A DNA stretch of 64,000 bases. Source: JBBECJ01 sp963763325. GTDB lineage: Bacteria > Chloroflexota > Chloroflexia > Thermomicrobiales > CFX8. Below, piece by piece: positions 1 through 9,606 of this stretch. Every line of letters starts with the position of its first letter. Position 1 is the first letter of the stretch. Both the position numbers and the translations under genes were made by a program. The notes beneath the pieces were generated by a model. The model did not search any database. It was not told the DNA's origin and worked only from the letters and a program-made list of their open reading frames with translations. Where the stretch lies: NCBI GenBank assembly GCA_963763325.1, contig CAVXOL010000024.1, positions 248,001 through 312,000 of the forward strand, given 5' to 3'.

Positions 1-1
1 C

Positions 2-979
2 ATTGGGATTGCGGACGGCTTCGAGGGATTAATTGAGAAGCGATACCAGGAACTGACATCGAGCGACACGCGCGGAATCCTCCGCATCGGTGGCACGATC
101 CTCGGCTCGTCCAACCGGACCGATCCGTGGAACTACACTCCGCCGGGTGAAACCACCGCCGTCGACGCCTCGGCAGCGGCATACGAAACGTTGGAAGAAA
201 TCGGTGCCGACGCGCTTATCGTAATTGGCGGCGACGGGACGCTGTTTCTGACCCATAAATTCGCCGCTGGCCGCTTCCCTGTCGTCGGCATACCGAAAAC
301 GATCGATAACGACGTCCACGGCACGGACGTCGCTATTGGCTTCGACTCGTGCGTTGCGACTGTCACAGATGCCATCGACAAGCTCCACACGACTGCGGAA
401 TCGCACCATCGCATCATGCTCGTCGAGGTTATGGGCAGATCCGCCGGTTGGGTTGCGCTATATGCAGGCGTGGCTGGCGGTGCCGACGCCGTCCTGATAC
501 CCGAGCGCAGTGCCCAATTGCGCTACAAGCTCAGCGATCTGGTTGACACGATCGAGATGCGCCAGCGATCTGGTAGGCACTTCACGATTATTGTCGTGGC
601 AGAAGGCGTCGCCAGCCCATCGGGAGAAGAAATCTTCTGGTCCCGAACTGGGGACGAGCACGCCTGGCGGCTGGGAGGAGTCTGTCACCCGCTCGCGCAG
701 GAATTAGGCAAGCTGACCAAGCGTGAGGTCCGTGCGCTCGTCCTCGGCCACGTCCAACGGGGCGGTACTCCAACCCCGACCGACAGAATACTTGCGACAA
801 AACTGGCCGAGGCGGCGACCGTCGCAGCCCACGACGGAATCGACGGGGTCATGGCTGGCTTGCAAGGCAGCAGCGTCGAGCTCGTACCACTGGCTCAGGT
901 TGCAATTGGACCACGCCTCGTTCCAGACGACGAACCATTGCTCAAGGCCGCCGAAGCGATCGGGACGTTCGTTGGCTGA
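2..979 (+). CDS. pfkA: 6-phosphofructokinase (5'-truncated by window edge)
   Basis: Phosphorylates fructose 6-phosphate to fructose 1,6-bisphosphate, the committing step of glycolysis. The reading frame is open from base 2, so the N-terminus lies outside the window and 325 residues are visible. Recognisable motifs are GGDGT (phosphoryl-donor site), PKTIDND (catalytic loop), MGRSAGW (F6P binding) and LGHVQRGG. In this family Gly in GGDG usually goes with ATP use, while Lys in PKTIDND is typical of group III and PPi-type enzymes, so the donor is probably ATP but is not settled by sequence. The stop overlaps the start of the next gene, implying translational coupling. Confidence 0.95.
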   Translation: MGIADGFEGLIEKRYQELTSSDTRGILRIGGTILGSSNRTDPWNYTPPGETTAVDASAAAYETLEEIGADALIVIGGDGTLFLTHKFAAGRFPVVGIPKTIDNDVHGTDVAIGFDSCVATVTDAIDKLHTTAESHHRIMLVEVMGRSAGWVALYAGVAGGADAVLIPERSAQLRYKLSDLVDTIEMRQRSGRHFTIIVVAEGVASPSGEEIFWSRTGDEHAWRLGGVCHPLAQELGKLTKREVRALVLGHVQRGGTPTPTDRILATKLAEAATVAAHDGIDGVMAGLQGSSVELVPLAQVAIGPRLVPDDEPLLKAAEAIGTFVG

Positions 980-1997
980 CTCTGAAGCAATCCTGCCACC
1001 AGGCAAGTTACCGCATGATCTGCTTGGCCGTCTGATTGGCTCGTATGTCATCTCCGACCCCGATGTACTGATTGGGCCTGGTGTTGGGCGCGATGCGGCC
1101 GCGATCCGTGTTGGCGACCGAGCCATCGTCGTCAAGACCGATCCAATCACATTTGCTACACCTGATGCTGGTCGCTATCTGGTGAACGTCAATGCCAACG
1201 ACATCGTCTGCATGGGTGCGACTCCGCGCTGGCTGCTCGTTACGGCGCTCCTCCCAGAGAAATCGACGACAGCGGCACTCGTTGAAGAGACCTTTGCATC
1301 CCTCTCCTCCGCGGCTACAGAACTCGGGATCACACTCGTTGGTGGCCATACCGAGATCACGATCGGCCTCGACCGCGTCATCCTTGTTGGTCAGATGCTC
1401 GGAGAAGCCGATCCTGCACGTCTTCTGGATATGCGCAACGCACAACCGGGTGACGCGGTGCTGCTGTGCGCGGGAATCGCAATCGAAGGTACGTCAATCC
1501 TCGCCACCCAGGTGGCCGATCGCCTCACCAATGTGCCGGCTGAGTTGATCGCCTCCGCGCAGCGGTTCATCAAGACACCCGGGATTTCGGTTGTACCTGC
1601 CGCCCGAGCGCTGCTGAAATCCGGCGCAACCGTTCGCGGGCTGCACGACCCTACCGAAGGCGGCTTTGCTAGCGCCGTCGCCGAGTTGGCGGCAGCCTCC
1701 GGTCTCGGAGTTGAGGTCACAGCCGAATCAATCCTGGTCTATCCAGAAACAGCAGCTATCTGTGCGGAGCTCAATCTCGATCCACTTGGCCTGATCGCCA
1801 GTGGCGCTTTGCTGGCTGTTGTCGATGAACGAGATGCAGATCTTGCAGTGGAATCAATTCGGGAGGCCGGTGTGCCGGCCGCGCGGATAGGAACCATGTC
1901 ACCGACCGGCAGTGATTGCACGCTGGTGAGACAAGGCCGACGCGAACCCATGCCCGTCTTCGAGACTGACGAGATCGCCCGCTTTTTCGCGACGTGA
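972..1997 (+). CDS. AIR synthase-related / HypE-like protein
   Basis: PurM/HypE/SelD/ThiL-fold protein of about 341 residues. The N-terminal half has the GPGVGRDAAAI and VKTDPITFATPDAG segments that resemble the ATP/Mg site of HypE-type proteins, followed by NVNANDIVCMGATP; the C-terminal AIRS_C half contains LHDPTEGGFASAV. The start is taken as TTG at 972, which overlaps the phosphofructokinase stop; an open frame continues upstream but only antiparallel to PFK coding. No hydrogenase maturation genes are nearby, so a true HypE role is unlikely. It belongs to the loosely defined AIR synthase-related family whose substrate is unknown; the tight coupling to PFK is the only functional clue. Confidence 0.85.
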   Translation: MADSEAILPPGKLPHDLLGRLIGSYVISDPDVLIGPGVGRDAAAIRVGDRAIVVKTDPITFATPDAGRYLVNVNANDIVCMGATPRWLLVTALLPEKSTTAALVEETFASLSSAATELGITLVGGHTEITIGLDRVILVGQMLGEADPARLLDMRNAQPGDAVLLCAGIAIEGTSILATQVADRLTNVPAELIASAQRFIKTPGISVVPAARALLKSGATVRGLHDPTEGGFASAVAELAAASGLGVEVTAESILVYPETAAICAELNLDPLGLIASGALLAVVDERDADLAVESIREAGVPAARIGTMSPTGSDCTLVRQGRREPMPVFETDEIARFFAT

Positions 1998-2015
1998 TCA
2001 ATCGAAGCAAAATGG

Positions 2016-2043
2016 AAAAGGAGCGGCAATAGCCGCTCCTTTT
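2016..2043. terminator. Bidirectional intrinsic terminator
   Basis: Perfect 12-bp stem AAAAGGAGCGGC / GCCGCTCCTTTT with an AATA loop. It ends in a T run on the plus strand and an equivalent T run on the minus strand, and lies between two convergent genes (HypE-like and rho), so it can stop both. Confidence 0.9.
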
Positions 2044-2076
2044 GTCATGCTCGTCTGCGGTTCTGGATAGCCGACG

Positions 2077-3972
2077 CTACATGTCCTTGGTCAACGTCAC
2101 CAGGAACTCTGCGTTGGTCGGCGTCTTGGCAAGCCGTGCGAGCACCAGCTCCGTGCCCTCGGTGCCGCCGAGCATCGAGACCATCCGACGCATTGTGTAG
2201 ACCTGACGGAGTTCCTGCTCGTCGAGCAACAGATCCTCGCGACGGGTGCCAGACCGCTGGATGTCGATCGACGGGTAGATGCGACGCTCGGCGAGCTTCC
2301 GGTCAAGGTGCAACTCCATGTTGCCGGTGCCCTTGAACTCCTCGTAGATGACATCGTCCATCCGCGAGCCGGTGTCAACAAGGCAGGTCGCGACGATCGT
2401 CAACGAGCCACCGCCCTCGATGTTGCGAGCCGCGCCAAAGAAGCGCTTCGGCGGGTAGAGCGCGATTGGATCGATACCGCCGGAGAGCGTCCGGCCGCTC
2501 GGCGGGACGGCCAGGTTGTACGCTCGCGCAAGCCGGGTGATCGAGTCGAGCAGGATGACCACATCTCGCCCGCCCTCAACCAGCCGCTTGGATCGCTCCA
2601 GCACCATCTCGGCCACCTTGGTGTGGTCCTCGACCGGTTCATCAAATGTCGATGATACGACCTCGCCGTCGACCGACCGCTTCATGTCGGTCACTTCTTC
2701 CGGCCGCTCACCAATCAGACAGACCATAAGGTGGATGTCCTGGTAGTTTGACGTGACGCCGTTGGCGATCGCCTTCAGAATGATCGTCTTTCCCGCCTTC
2801 GGAGGCGAAACGATCAACCCACGCTGACCTCGGCCAATCGGAGCGACGAGGTTGAGCAGTCGGGTCGAGATTATGTGCGGCTGCGTCTCCAGATCGATCA
2901 ACTCTAGCGGGAAGATCGGCGTCAGCGTATCGAAATTCGGTCGACGCCGAGCCACCTCTGGATCGACGCCGTTAACCGCCTCGACACGCAATAACGAGTG
3001 GAACTTCTCGCTCTCCTTGGGCGGCCGGATCTGACCGGAGATTTTGTCGCCGGTACGTAGTCCAAAGCGCCGGATCTGCGATTGTGAAACGTAAATGTCG
3101 TCTGGCCCTGGCAGATAACGCTCGCCCCGAAGGAAGCCGAAGCCGTCCTCGATAATGTCGAGAACACCTTCGCCGTACTTGTAGCCGGCGGCCTCGGACT
3201 GCGCCTGAAGGATCTTCCCAATCAGGTCGATCTTCTTGTAGCGCTGGAAGTTGACGATGTTCAGGTCACGGGCAATCGTGTGCAGTTCATCAAACTGCTT
3301 GGCGTCGAGATCGCTCACGCTCAGCAATGGTGTATCGCGAAGGATCAGGTCAGAATTGCGATCGCGATCGCGATCGCGGTCCCGCTGTGGCCGGTTCCTG
3401 AAGCCACGGTTCTGGTCCTGGTTGCGCGGGTGATCTGAGGCGCCATTTGCATCGCTACGATTATGACCGCCGTCGCGCTGCCCTCCGTCACGCTGTCCGC
3501 CATCACGTCGATCGCGCGAGCGATCCTGGCGTGGCTGTTGCTGCTGTTGCTGGCGCGGTTGTGGCTGACGTTCGACGACCGGCGGGGCAGATGCCTCCTG
3601 AACCGGTTCGACTGGGGCGTTCGCCTCAACCGGAGCGGTCGCCTGAACGGAAGCGCTGGCGTCGACGGGAGTGCTTGCCTCAACAGGAGCGCTCGCCTCA
3701 GTGGACGCGCCATTCGGCGCGATCTGTATCGACTGCTCGACGACCTCAGCGACCGGAGCGTCAGCAACAGTGATCGCCTCCGGAGCAGCGACGACCGGAG
3801 CCTCAGCAGCTGGTGCAGCGCTCTCGGAAGCCTCGGATGTCGTTTCGGGTGTCTTTTCGGCCACGGCAGTGGCCTTCGTGGTGCGCTTGCGTGGGGCACG
3901 CGTTCGCGGCTTTGGTGCTTCCGCTTCCTGCTGCTCGCTCACGGCATCTGCGCTTTGTTCTTGGGACTCCAT
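2077..3972 (-). CDS. rho: Transcription termination factor Rho with long N-terminal extension
   Basis: Hexameric RNA-dependent ATPase that terminates transcription. Length is 631 residues against about 420 in E. coli. Residues 1-210 are a low-complexity Ala/Pro/Glu/Gln region turning into an Arg/Asp/Gln-rich stretch with repeated RD units. The Rho_N and cold-shock RNA-binding domains follow (about 215-330), then the RecA-like motor with Walker A PPKAGKT near 390, LLDSITRLARAYN, and VPPSGRTLSGGID. The extension is the kind of positively charged, disordered insert known from high-GC bacteria, where it can add RNA binding. The gene is monocistronic between a terminator and its own leader. Confidence 0.97.
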   Translation of the reverse strand: MESQEQSADAVSEQQEAEAPKPRTRAPRKRTTKATAVAEKTPETTSEASESAAPAAEAPVVAAPEAITVADAPVAEVVEQSIQIAPNGASTEASAPVEASTPVDASASVQATAPVEANAPVEPVQEASAPPVVERQPQPRQQQQQQPRQDRSRDRRDGGQRDGGQRDGGHNRSDANGASDHPRNQDQNRGFRNRPQRDRDRDRDRNSDLILRDTPLLSVSDLDAKQFDELHTIARDLNIVNFQRYKKIDLIGKILQAQSEAAGYKYGEGVLDIIEDGFGFLRGERYLPGPDDIYVSQSQIRRFGLRTGDKISGQIRPPKESEKFHSLLRVEAVNGVDPEVARRRPNFDTLTPIFPLELIDLETQPHIISTRLLNLVAPIGRGQRGLIVSPPKAGKTIILKAIANGVTSNYQDIHLMVCLIGERPEEVTDMKRSVDGEVVSSTFDEPVEDHTKVAEMVLERSKRLVEGGRDVVILLDSITRLARAYNLAVPPSGRTLSGGIDPIALYPPKRFFGAARNIEGGGSLTIVATCLVDTGSRMDDVIYEEFKGTGNMELHLDRKLAERRIYPSIDIQRSGTRREDLLLDEQELRQVYTMRRMVSMLGGTEGTELVLARLAKTPTNAEFLVTLTKDM

Positions 3973-4200
3973 TACTCACCGTACTGTTAACTACGCGCCG
4001 ACGCGGCACGCACGCGGCCCGGACGAACCCGGGCATTCGAACGCTGGGTATCGTCTCGATCAGATGAGACACGAAAGGATACAGACGCGGAAGGATCAGT
4101 CACACGGATGGGTCTTCAATCAATTGTGTTGCTGATATACACCCGAGGCTGGAGCGTGGGAAACCCACTACTCCGCGCCACTATATCAGCATTTCTGCAA
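3973..4200. promoter_or_regulatory. rho upstream leader and probable promoter
   Basis: Gap between rho and glpX, both on the minus strand. On the minus strand there is a possible promoter GTGACT-N16-TATCCT (-10 at 4081-4076) and, downstream in the presumed leader, a GCCCGG/CCGGGC hairpin at 4017-4034. rho genes are often autoregulated through their leader; whether this hairpin takes part is unknown. No other gene is visible. Confidence 0.35.
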
Positions 4201-5199
4201 CTAGTCAAACCGCGTTGCGGAGAAGGCCGTCAGCTTGTCCAGATGATGTGACGCTCGTACACGCCGAATCGTTCCAGACTTCGAGCGCATGACCAGGGAA
4301 TCAGTCGTCGCGCCATCTGCCGAATAATGGACACCGCTCAACAACTCGCCGTCGGTGATACCTGTCGCCGCGAAGAAGACGTTGTCTGAGCTGACAAGGT
4401 CGTCCATGGTGTAGACCTTCGTGATATCCAGGTTCATCTCCTCAACCAGTCGTCGCTCTTCGTCGTTTCGCGGCCATATCCGGCTCTGCAGGTTGCCGCC
4501 CATACACTTCAGCGCACAGGCCGAGATGGTCCCCTCGGTCGCGCCGCCGATTCCGACTAGCAGGTCCAGCCCGGTTTCTGGCATTGCCGCCATCAGCGCC
4601 CCGGCAACGTCTCCGTCTGTGATGAACTTGATTCTCGCGCCGGCGGATCGAATCTCTTCAACGATCTCCGCGTGACGAGGTCGATCGAGGACGACGACGG
4701 TCAGATCGCGGATTCCCATTCCTTTGGCCTTGGCGACCCGTTCCAGATTCTCGCGCAACGGCCGCTCGATATCGATCACGTCGGCCGCAGCCGGGCCGGT
4801 CGCCAGCTTCTCCATGTAGGCGATCTTTGCCGGGAAGTGCATCGTCCCACGTTCGGAGATCGCTACAACTGAGATAGCGTTCGGCATCCCATTCGCCAGC
4901 AACCTCGTCCCTTCGACGGGGTCAACAGCAATATCGACGCGCGGTTCCTGTCCCTTGCCGACCTCTTCGCCGATGTAGAGCATCGGCGCTTCGTCCTTCT
5001 CGCCCTCACCAATGACGACGATTCCGTCCATCTCGATCGTCGCCAGCGCGGTTCGCAGGCCATCAACAGCAGCCTGATCCGCAGCGATTTTGTCGCCTCG
5101 TCCCATCCAGCGCGCTGCTGCCAATGCACCGGCTTCGGTCGCACGCACAAGCTCCATCGCGAGGTTTCGGTCGGGTTGCGATACGTTCGACCTGCTCAT
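4201..5199 (-). CDS. glpX: Class II fructose-1,6-bisphosphatase
   Basis: Hydrolyses fructose 1,6-bisphosphate to fructose 6-phosphate in gluconeogenesis. The 332-residue length is typical. The GlpX signature is complete: GEGEKDEAPML (metal-binding acidic cluster), DPVEGTRLLANGMPNA (catalytic loop) and the GGATEGTISA segment. Its ATG overlaps the stop of the upstream DnaQ-DinG gene by four bases (ATGA), so it is translated from the same message. It opposes the phosphofructokinase encoded about 4 kb away. Confidence 0.96.
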   Translation of the reverse strand: MSRSNVSQPDRNLAMELVRATEAGALAAARWMGRGDKIAADQAAVDGLRTALATIEMDGIVVIGEGEKDEAPMLYIGEEVGKGQEPRVDIAVDPVEGTRLLANGMPNAISVVAISERGTMHFPAKIAYMEKLATGPAAADVIDIERPLRENLERVAKAKGMGIRDLTVVVLDRPRHAEIVEEIRSAGARIKFITDGDVAGALMAAMPETGLDLLVGIGGATEGTISACALKCMGGNLQSRIWPRNDEERRLVEEMNLDITKVYTMDDLVSSDNVFFAATGITDGELLSGVHYSADGATTDSLVMRSKSGTIRRVRASHHLDKLTAFSATRFD

Positions 5200-8147
5200 C
5201 CCATGTCCTCCTGTCGTTCGTCCTCATCATGGAGGCTCTCCACGAACATGACGTTCCGCCGGTTGAGAAAATCACTGACACCCAACGCAATCCGGTCGGT
5301 CGAGCCGACGCTGACCTCGCACTGTGGAAGTGAGTTCAAAAACGCGTCGCCATATCGACGGCTCACAATTCGCCGGTCGAGAACGACACAGGCCCCTCGG
5401 TCCTCGGCGCTGCGGATCAGCCGGCCAAAACCCTGCTTGAAGCGCAGGATCGCCTGCGGGACGGCATACTGCGCGAACGGCTCTTCGAACTGCTCGCTAC
5501 GCGCCGCAAAGACGGGATCAGACGGGACCGGGAACGGCAACTTCGTGATGACCAGCAGACTAAGCGCATCACCGACGATGTCAACCCCTTCCCAGAAGGA
5601 GTTCGTACCGAGAATGATCGTTCTGGGATTGGCTTTGAGCCGGTCAATCAACTGTCGCGGAGAGCCATCAATCCGCTGCCCCAGAACGAGAATGTTACGC
5701 GCCTCCAGCGTACGCTTGATCGCACGATAGGTCGTCTGTAGCGCGCTGTGCGACGTAAACAGCACCATCGCCCGCCCGCCTGACGCGCTGCAGATCTCGA
5801 TAATCGATTCCTGAAGCTTCTTCTGGTGTCCGGGTTGTCCTGGCTCCGGTACGTCGTCGGTTACTGCCAGCATCGCTGACCGGGCGTAGTCAAATGGAGA
5901 TGGGACACTGAGCTCGTCCGCGTCTTCCAGCGATAGCCGGTCGCGAATGTACTCGAACGAGCCATCGGTCGTCAGCGTCGCCGACGTCAGCGTGACACTC
6001 TCACAGCGGTTGAACAGGCGATCGTTGAGAATCCCGCCGACGTGCAGCGGCGCCGCATGACCGCTCGTCTCGTCAGTCGAGAGGCGCCGTGACAGCCAGT
6101 AGATCATCTCATTGCTCGGCGTCGAAACGAACTCGGTCATCCGCTCGCGCAGTGCGTCGATGTCCTGTTCGAGGACCTCAAACTCCGTCTTCATCTCCGG
6201 CCGCGTCGGCAGATCATCGTCGCTGAATCCGTCGATTGAGCGGTCAAAGAAGCGCAGGTCCTCGATCAACCGCCCGAGCGGCTGCATCAGGTCGTCCCAC
6301 TCAATCTCGAGTTGAGACCAGCCTGGATCGCGCCGGGCAGCTGACGTCACCCGCAACTGACGGTCGTAGCCCGTGCTTTCGTGCTCGTAGCGTTCCATGA
6401 AGTCGCCGAGGGCGTTGAAAAAGCGATCGACTCCATCGCTGCAGGCCTTGGCATTCGCGTGCGCCTCAACCAGTCTGGTTTGCAGTAGCGCGGCAACTGA
6501 GCGGCTATGCTCACCGCCGTGTCCGGCAATCGATCGAAACGTCAAACCCAGCGCACCGCCGATGCCCAGCGCGTCAGACTCCGTCACGACGCGATGGATC
6601 AGGTCACTCGCCTGGCTGCGCGAAATCGCGTAACCAACTCTGTCCGTCGCCTCAGCCTCAAGATGATGCGCTTCGTCGATGACCAGTTGTCGATAGGTCG
6701 GGATGACCGAATGTCGCGCCAACAAGTCTGAGATCAACAACGAGTGGTTGACGATGACGATGTGGGCAGACTCGGCCTCTTGCCGCGCCCGGAACAGGAA
6801 ACACTGGTTTCGACGATGAAACACACACTGCCCAGGGATGCATGCGCCCTCTTCTTCGGCAAGCCTGCCCCAGTACCCGCGCTGGTCGGGAGACAGGTGC
6901 AACTCAGCGCTGTCACCCGTGTTCGTTTGCTGCAGCCAGGCGATGATCTTGGCGTACAACTGAGCCTGGGCGGGTGATGTCGCATCTTCCCGCTGGGCAA
7001 TGAACCAGCGCCGCAGGCAGAGATAGTTGGCGCGGCCCTTCAGAACAGCGACCTTCAGGTCGCGCAACGGAATCAGGTCAGCATCCGGGCCGTTCGGATC
7101 GGCCCGCTCCGCTGCTGCCCGTAGCGCCGGGACATCCTTTTTCAACAGCTGATCCTGCAACGCGATCGTCGCCGTCGAGACGACAACGCGGTCGCCCTGC
7201 TCGACAGCATGCAGCGCAGCTGGCAACAGATAGCCGAGCGACTTGCCGGTCCCGGTACCAGCCTCGACCAGGAGTTGACCGCCCTCATTCAGGGCCTCGC
7301 CAACGCGCAACATCATCTGGACCTGCTGTGGCCGTTGCTCAAACGACGGTACCGTCTGAGAGAACGGCCCATCTGCCTGCATTGCAGACTGGAGCACGGG
7401 CAACGGAACTGGATCGTTGCTTCCCGTCAACTCAAGCCGCTCAGCCCGTTCACGCGGCATCAGAAACATCGCTTCTGAGCCGAGATCAGGAGTCGATGAA
7501 AGCTGCTCCAGGAGCTTGGCTCCCAGCGAGGTGCCGGCCAGCGATGCGTCGGACTGTCGCTCACGTAGCAGGCCATTGAAGAATCGCGCCAGATGGGACC
7601 CGGACAACCGCGTCACATCGACGAGCCGCTTCAGCGTTGCATCGTCGAACTGGTCGGCCCGCTCAACCAGGCGATTGAAGACAGCCATCGTCGTTTCGGC
7701 ATCGGCGACCGCCCGGTGCTTTGACGGAACGTCGACCCCGAGCACACTCGCGATTGTCCCGAGGTTATAGGCCGGCAGTTCCGGGAGCAACACCGTCGCC
7801 AATTCAAACGTGTCGTAACGGACGTTTGGAAAACGCAGCCCGGCAGCCTGGAGCATTTCGAGATCCATCTCGACCGACTGCCCGACGATTGGCGCCTGAC
7901 GAATGAAGTCGCGCAGTTTAGGCGCAACGGCAGCGAACAATGGGGCGCGCTTCAGCTCGTCGTTTGTAAGTCCCGTCAGTGTCTGAATACCGAGTGAGAT
8001 CGGTCCAGCCGGCCTGACGAGTTCCTCGAACCGATCGATGATCTTGTCGCCACGGAACTTGACAGCGCCGATTTCGATGACCTCGTCCCGGTTGGGGTCC
8101 ATCCCGGTCGCTTCGAGGTCGAGCGCGACACAGACATCGCTCAGCAT
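5196..8147 (-). CDS. dinG: DnaQ-family exonuclease fused to DinG-type helicase
   Basis: Fusion of a 3'-5' exonuclease and an XPD-like superfamily 2 helicase, about 983 residues. The exonuclease has ExoI LDLEATGMD, ExoII around VGQSVEMDLEML and ExoIII HRAVADAETT. The helicase has Walker A EAGTGTGKS, DEAH in VIDEAHHLE and motif VI FGRLIRSAEDRG. Four cysteines (YLCLRR, GAC, GQC, NQC) match the Fe-S cluster site of DinG/XPD helicases. The start is ATG at 8147 with GGAA upstream; a TTG at 8180 would overlap the upstream peptidase by 20 bases. It shares an operon with the peptidase and glpX. The Gram-positive DinG form carries the same N-terminal fusion. Confidence 0.93.
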   Translation of the reverse strand: MLSDVCVALDLEATGMDPNRDEVIEIGAVKFRGDKIIDRFEELVRPAGPISLGIQTLTGLTNDELKRAPLFAAVAPKLRDFIRQAPIVGQSVEMDLEMLQAAGLRFPNVRYDTFELATVLLPELPAYNLGTIASVLGVDVPSKHRAVADAETTMAVFNRLVERADQFDDATLKRLVDVTRLSGSHLARFFNGLLRERQSDASLAGTSLGAKLLEQLSSTPDLGSEAMFLMPRERAERLELTGSNDPVPLPVLQSAMQADGPFSQTVPSFEQRPQQVQMMLRVGEALNEGGQLLVEAGTGTGKSLGYLLPAALHAVEQGDRVVVSTATIALQDQLLKKDVPALRAAAERADPNGPDADLIPLRDLKVAVLKGRANYLCLRRWFIAQREDATSPAQAQLYAKIIAWLQQTNTGDSAELHLSPDQRGYWGRLAEEEGACIPGQCVFHRRNQCFLFRARQEAESAHIVIVNHSLLISDLLARHSVIPTYRQLVIDEAHHLEAEATDRVGYAISRSQASDLIHRVVTESDALGIGGALGLTFRSIAGHGGEHSRSVAALLQTRLVEAHANAKACSDGVDRFFNALGDFMERYEHESTGYDRQLRVTSAARRDPGWSQLEIEWDDLMQPLGRLIEDLRFFDRSIDGFSDDDLPTRPEMKTEFEVLEQDIDALRERMTEFVSTPSNEMIYWLSRRLSTDETSGHAAPLHVGGILNDRLFNRCESVTLTSATLTTDGSFEYIRDRLSLEDADELSVPSPFDYARSAMLAVTDDVPEPGQPGHQKKLQESIIEICSASGGRAMVLFTSHSALQTTYRAIKRTLEARNILVLGQRIDGSPRQLIDRLKANPRTIILGTNSFWEGVDIVGDALSLLVITKLPFPVPSDPVFAARSEQFEEPFAQYAVPQAILRFKQGFGRLIRSAEDRGACVVLDRRIVSRRYGDAFLNSLPQCEVSVGSTDRIALGVSDFLNRRNVMFVESLHDEDERQEDMG

Positions 8148-8160
8148 TGCTGGATTCCGG

Positions 8161-9313
8161 TCATGAACGTCTGCCCGCAACGACGCTCGCGGAAGCCAAT
8201 GTCAACAGACCCAGTTGAGTCAGCCCGGTTGCGATCGGCGGCACGTCGACATACTCATTCGTCGTGTGTCCCAGTCCGCCGTGAGTGATGCCGATACAGA
8301 CAGCCGGGATTCCGAGGCTGATCGGTATATTTGCGTCAGTGCTTGAGGCGTCGAAGACTGGTTCGAAGCCGAGCTGTCTCAGAACGTTCCCTGCCGCGCC
8401 GACGAGGGGATGCGACCTCGGGCATACGCCAGCCGGCCGCTCACCGAGCACCTCTACATCAACGGTGAGACCGTCACCGGCCGCCGTCGATACAATCCGT
8501 CCTACGCGATCGACGAGCTTGTTCAGTGACCCGGCGTCCACCGATCGCATATCGACCAATGCACTTGCATCGGGCGCGATCGTGTTGACCGAGGTTCCGC
8601 CTTCAATCGTGCCGACGTTGTAGGTCGTCTTCGGATCCGTTGGCACATCAAGCTCGGAGATTTCAGCGATGATCCGCGACAAGCCGTGGATCGCATTCGG
8701 TTTTCCGAACGCACCCCACGAATGCCCTCCTGGACCGGATACGCGCACTCTCCACCTGGTCGACCCAACACCCGCGTGGGTCACCCGTCCAAGGTTGTGC
8801 CCCTCGACGGCGATGACCGCGCCCAGATCGTCACGGTATCGCTCGACTGCCGCACGAATGCCTCGCAGGTTACCGAGCCCCTCTTCTCCAACCGTTGCAG
8901 CGATGACGATGTCTACGTCTGTCTCCATCGAGAGTTGATCGAGTACTTGCAGGACTCCGAGCATTGCCGCGACGCCGAGGCTGTTGTCGCCGACGCCCGG
9001 CCCGTGCAGCCGGTCGCCCTCACGTCGTGGCACTGATAGGGATCGTGGCTGGGAAGACAGTGTCCGTATGCGCGGCCAGCATGACGATCTTTCCGCCACG
9101 GCTTCCACGGCGCGCGTAGACGTTTCCAGCGCCATCAGTCTCCGGTGTGTACCCCAGCTCAGTCAGCAACGTCGCAACGAAGGCAGCGCGCTCAGCCTCA
9201 GCTCCAGTCGGTGCTGGAACCTCACAAATGGCCATCGCGCGCTCCACAACTGCGTCCAGCAATTGCGTCGCAGTCGACCGCACGCGCTCAAGTTGGCGCT
9301 GGGATGGCGTCAA
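8161..9313 (-). CDS. M20-type metallopeptidase (frameshifted)
   Basis: Zinc aminoacylase/peptidase of the M20 group, resembling tripeptidase or acetylornithine deacetylase relatives. The N-terminal part holds metal ligand motif HTDTVFP and is in one frame; the rest, with GPGVGDNSLG, TVGEEGLGNLRG (catalytic EE), the dimerisation-domain GPGGHSWGAF and the C-terminal GLGHTTNEYV, is in another. The junction is a single-base shift at about 9025-9040. All active-site blocks are present, so the break is probably a consensus error. The start is taken as TTG 9313 behind GGAGG (9322-9318); an in-frame TTG at 9361 is possible. First gene of the operon with dinG and glpX. Confidence 0.85.
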
Positions 9314-9418
9314 ACGTCCTCCAGGGACAGTCAGGGTCGGCGAGAATGCAGTTGACGGCAAAACGAGGCAAAGGATAGCGCGGATTCATGCGAATCGACG
9401 CGTGCCGTCAGGGTTTCA

Positions 9419-9427
9419 AGTATAGCA
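9419..9427 (-). promoter_or_regulatory. Extended -10 promoter for peptidase-dinG-glpX operon
   Basis: Minus strand reads TGC-TATACT, a TGn extended -10 element, about 100 bases upstream of the peptidase start. No good -35 match is present at 17 bases, as is usual for extended -10 promoters. Confidence 0.45.
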
Positions 9428-9484
9428 TGGATGGCCTCCGGAACCGCCTTGATGACGCGAAAACCGCTAATCCGCGCCGTTTCC

Positions 9485-9513
9485 TTGACACTCGTTCGCA
9501 CGCTCCGTACAGT
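9485..9513 (+). promoter_or_regulatory. Promoter of sdhCDAB
   Basis: TTGACA (9485-9490, perfect -35), 17-base spacer, TACAGT (9508-9513). It is oriented into sdhC with a leader of about 85 bases. Together with the minus-strand promoter at 9427 this makes 9362-9606 a divergent control region; no gene is seen in it. Confidence 0.55.
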
Positions 9514-9606
9514 GACACCGGCTTTGCGCGCTATCGACTGGTCATCTCCTCGACTTCCTCGCCTCCGCGATGCGCGCCGAGGGTCTGGCGTTGAGGAGGA
9601 GGGGTG

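Noticed and set aside
3360..3390. Short tandem GATCGC repeats suggesting a tandem-repeat locus
   Set aside because: Codes for Arg-Asp repeats in the Rho extension; explained by protein.
3463..4135. Plus-strand frames opposite the Rho extension
   Set aside because: Shadow of low-complexity codons.
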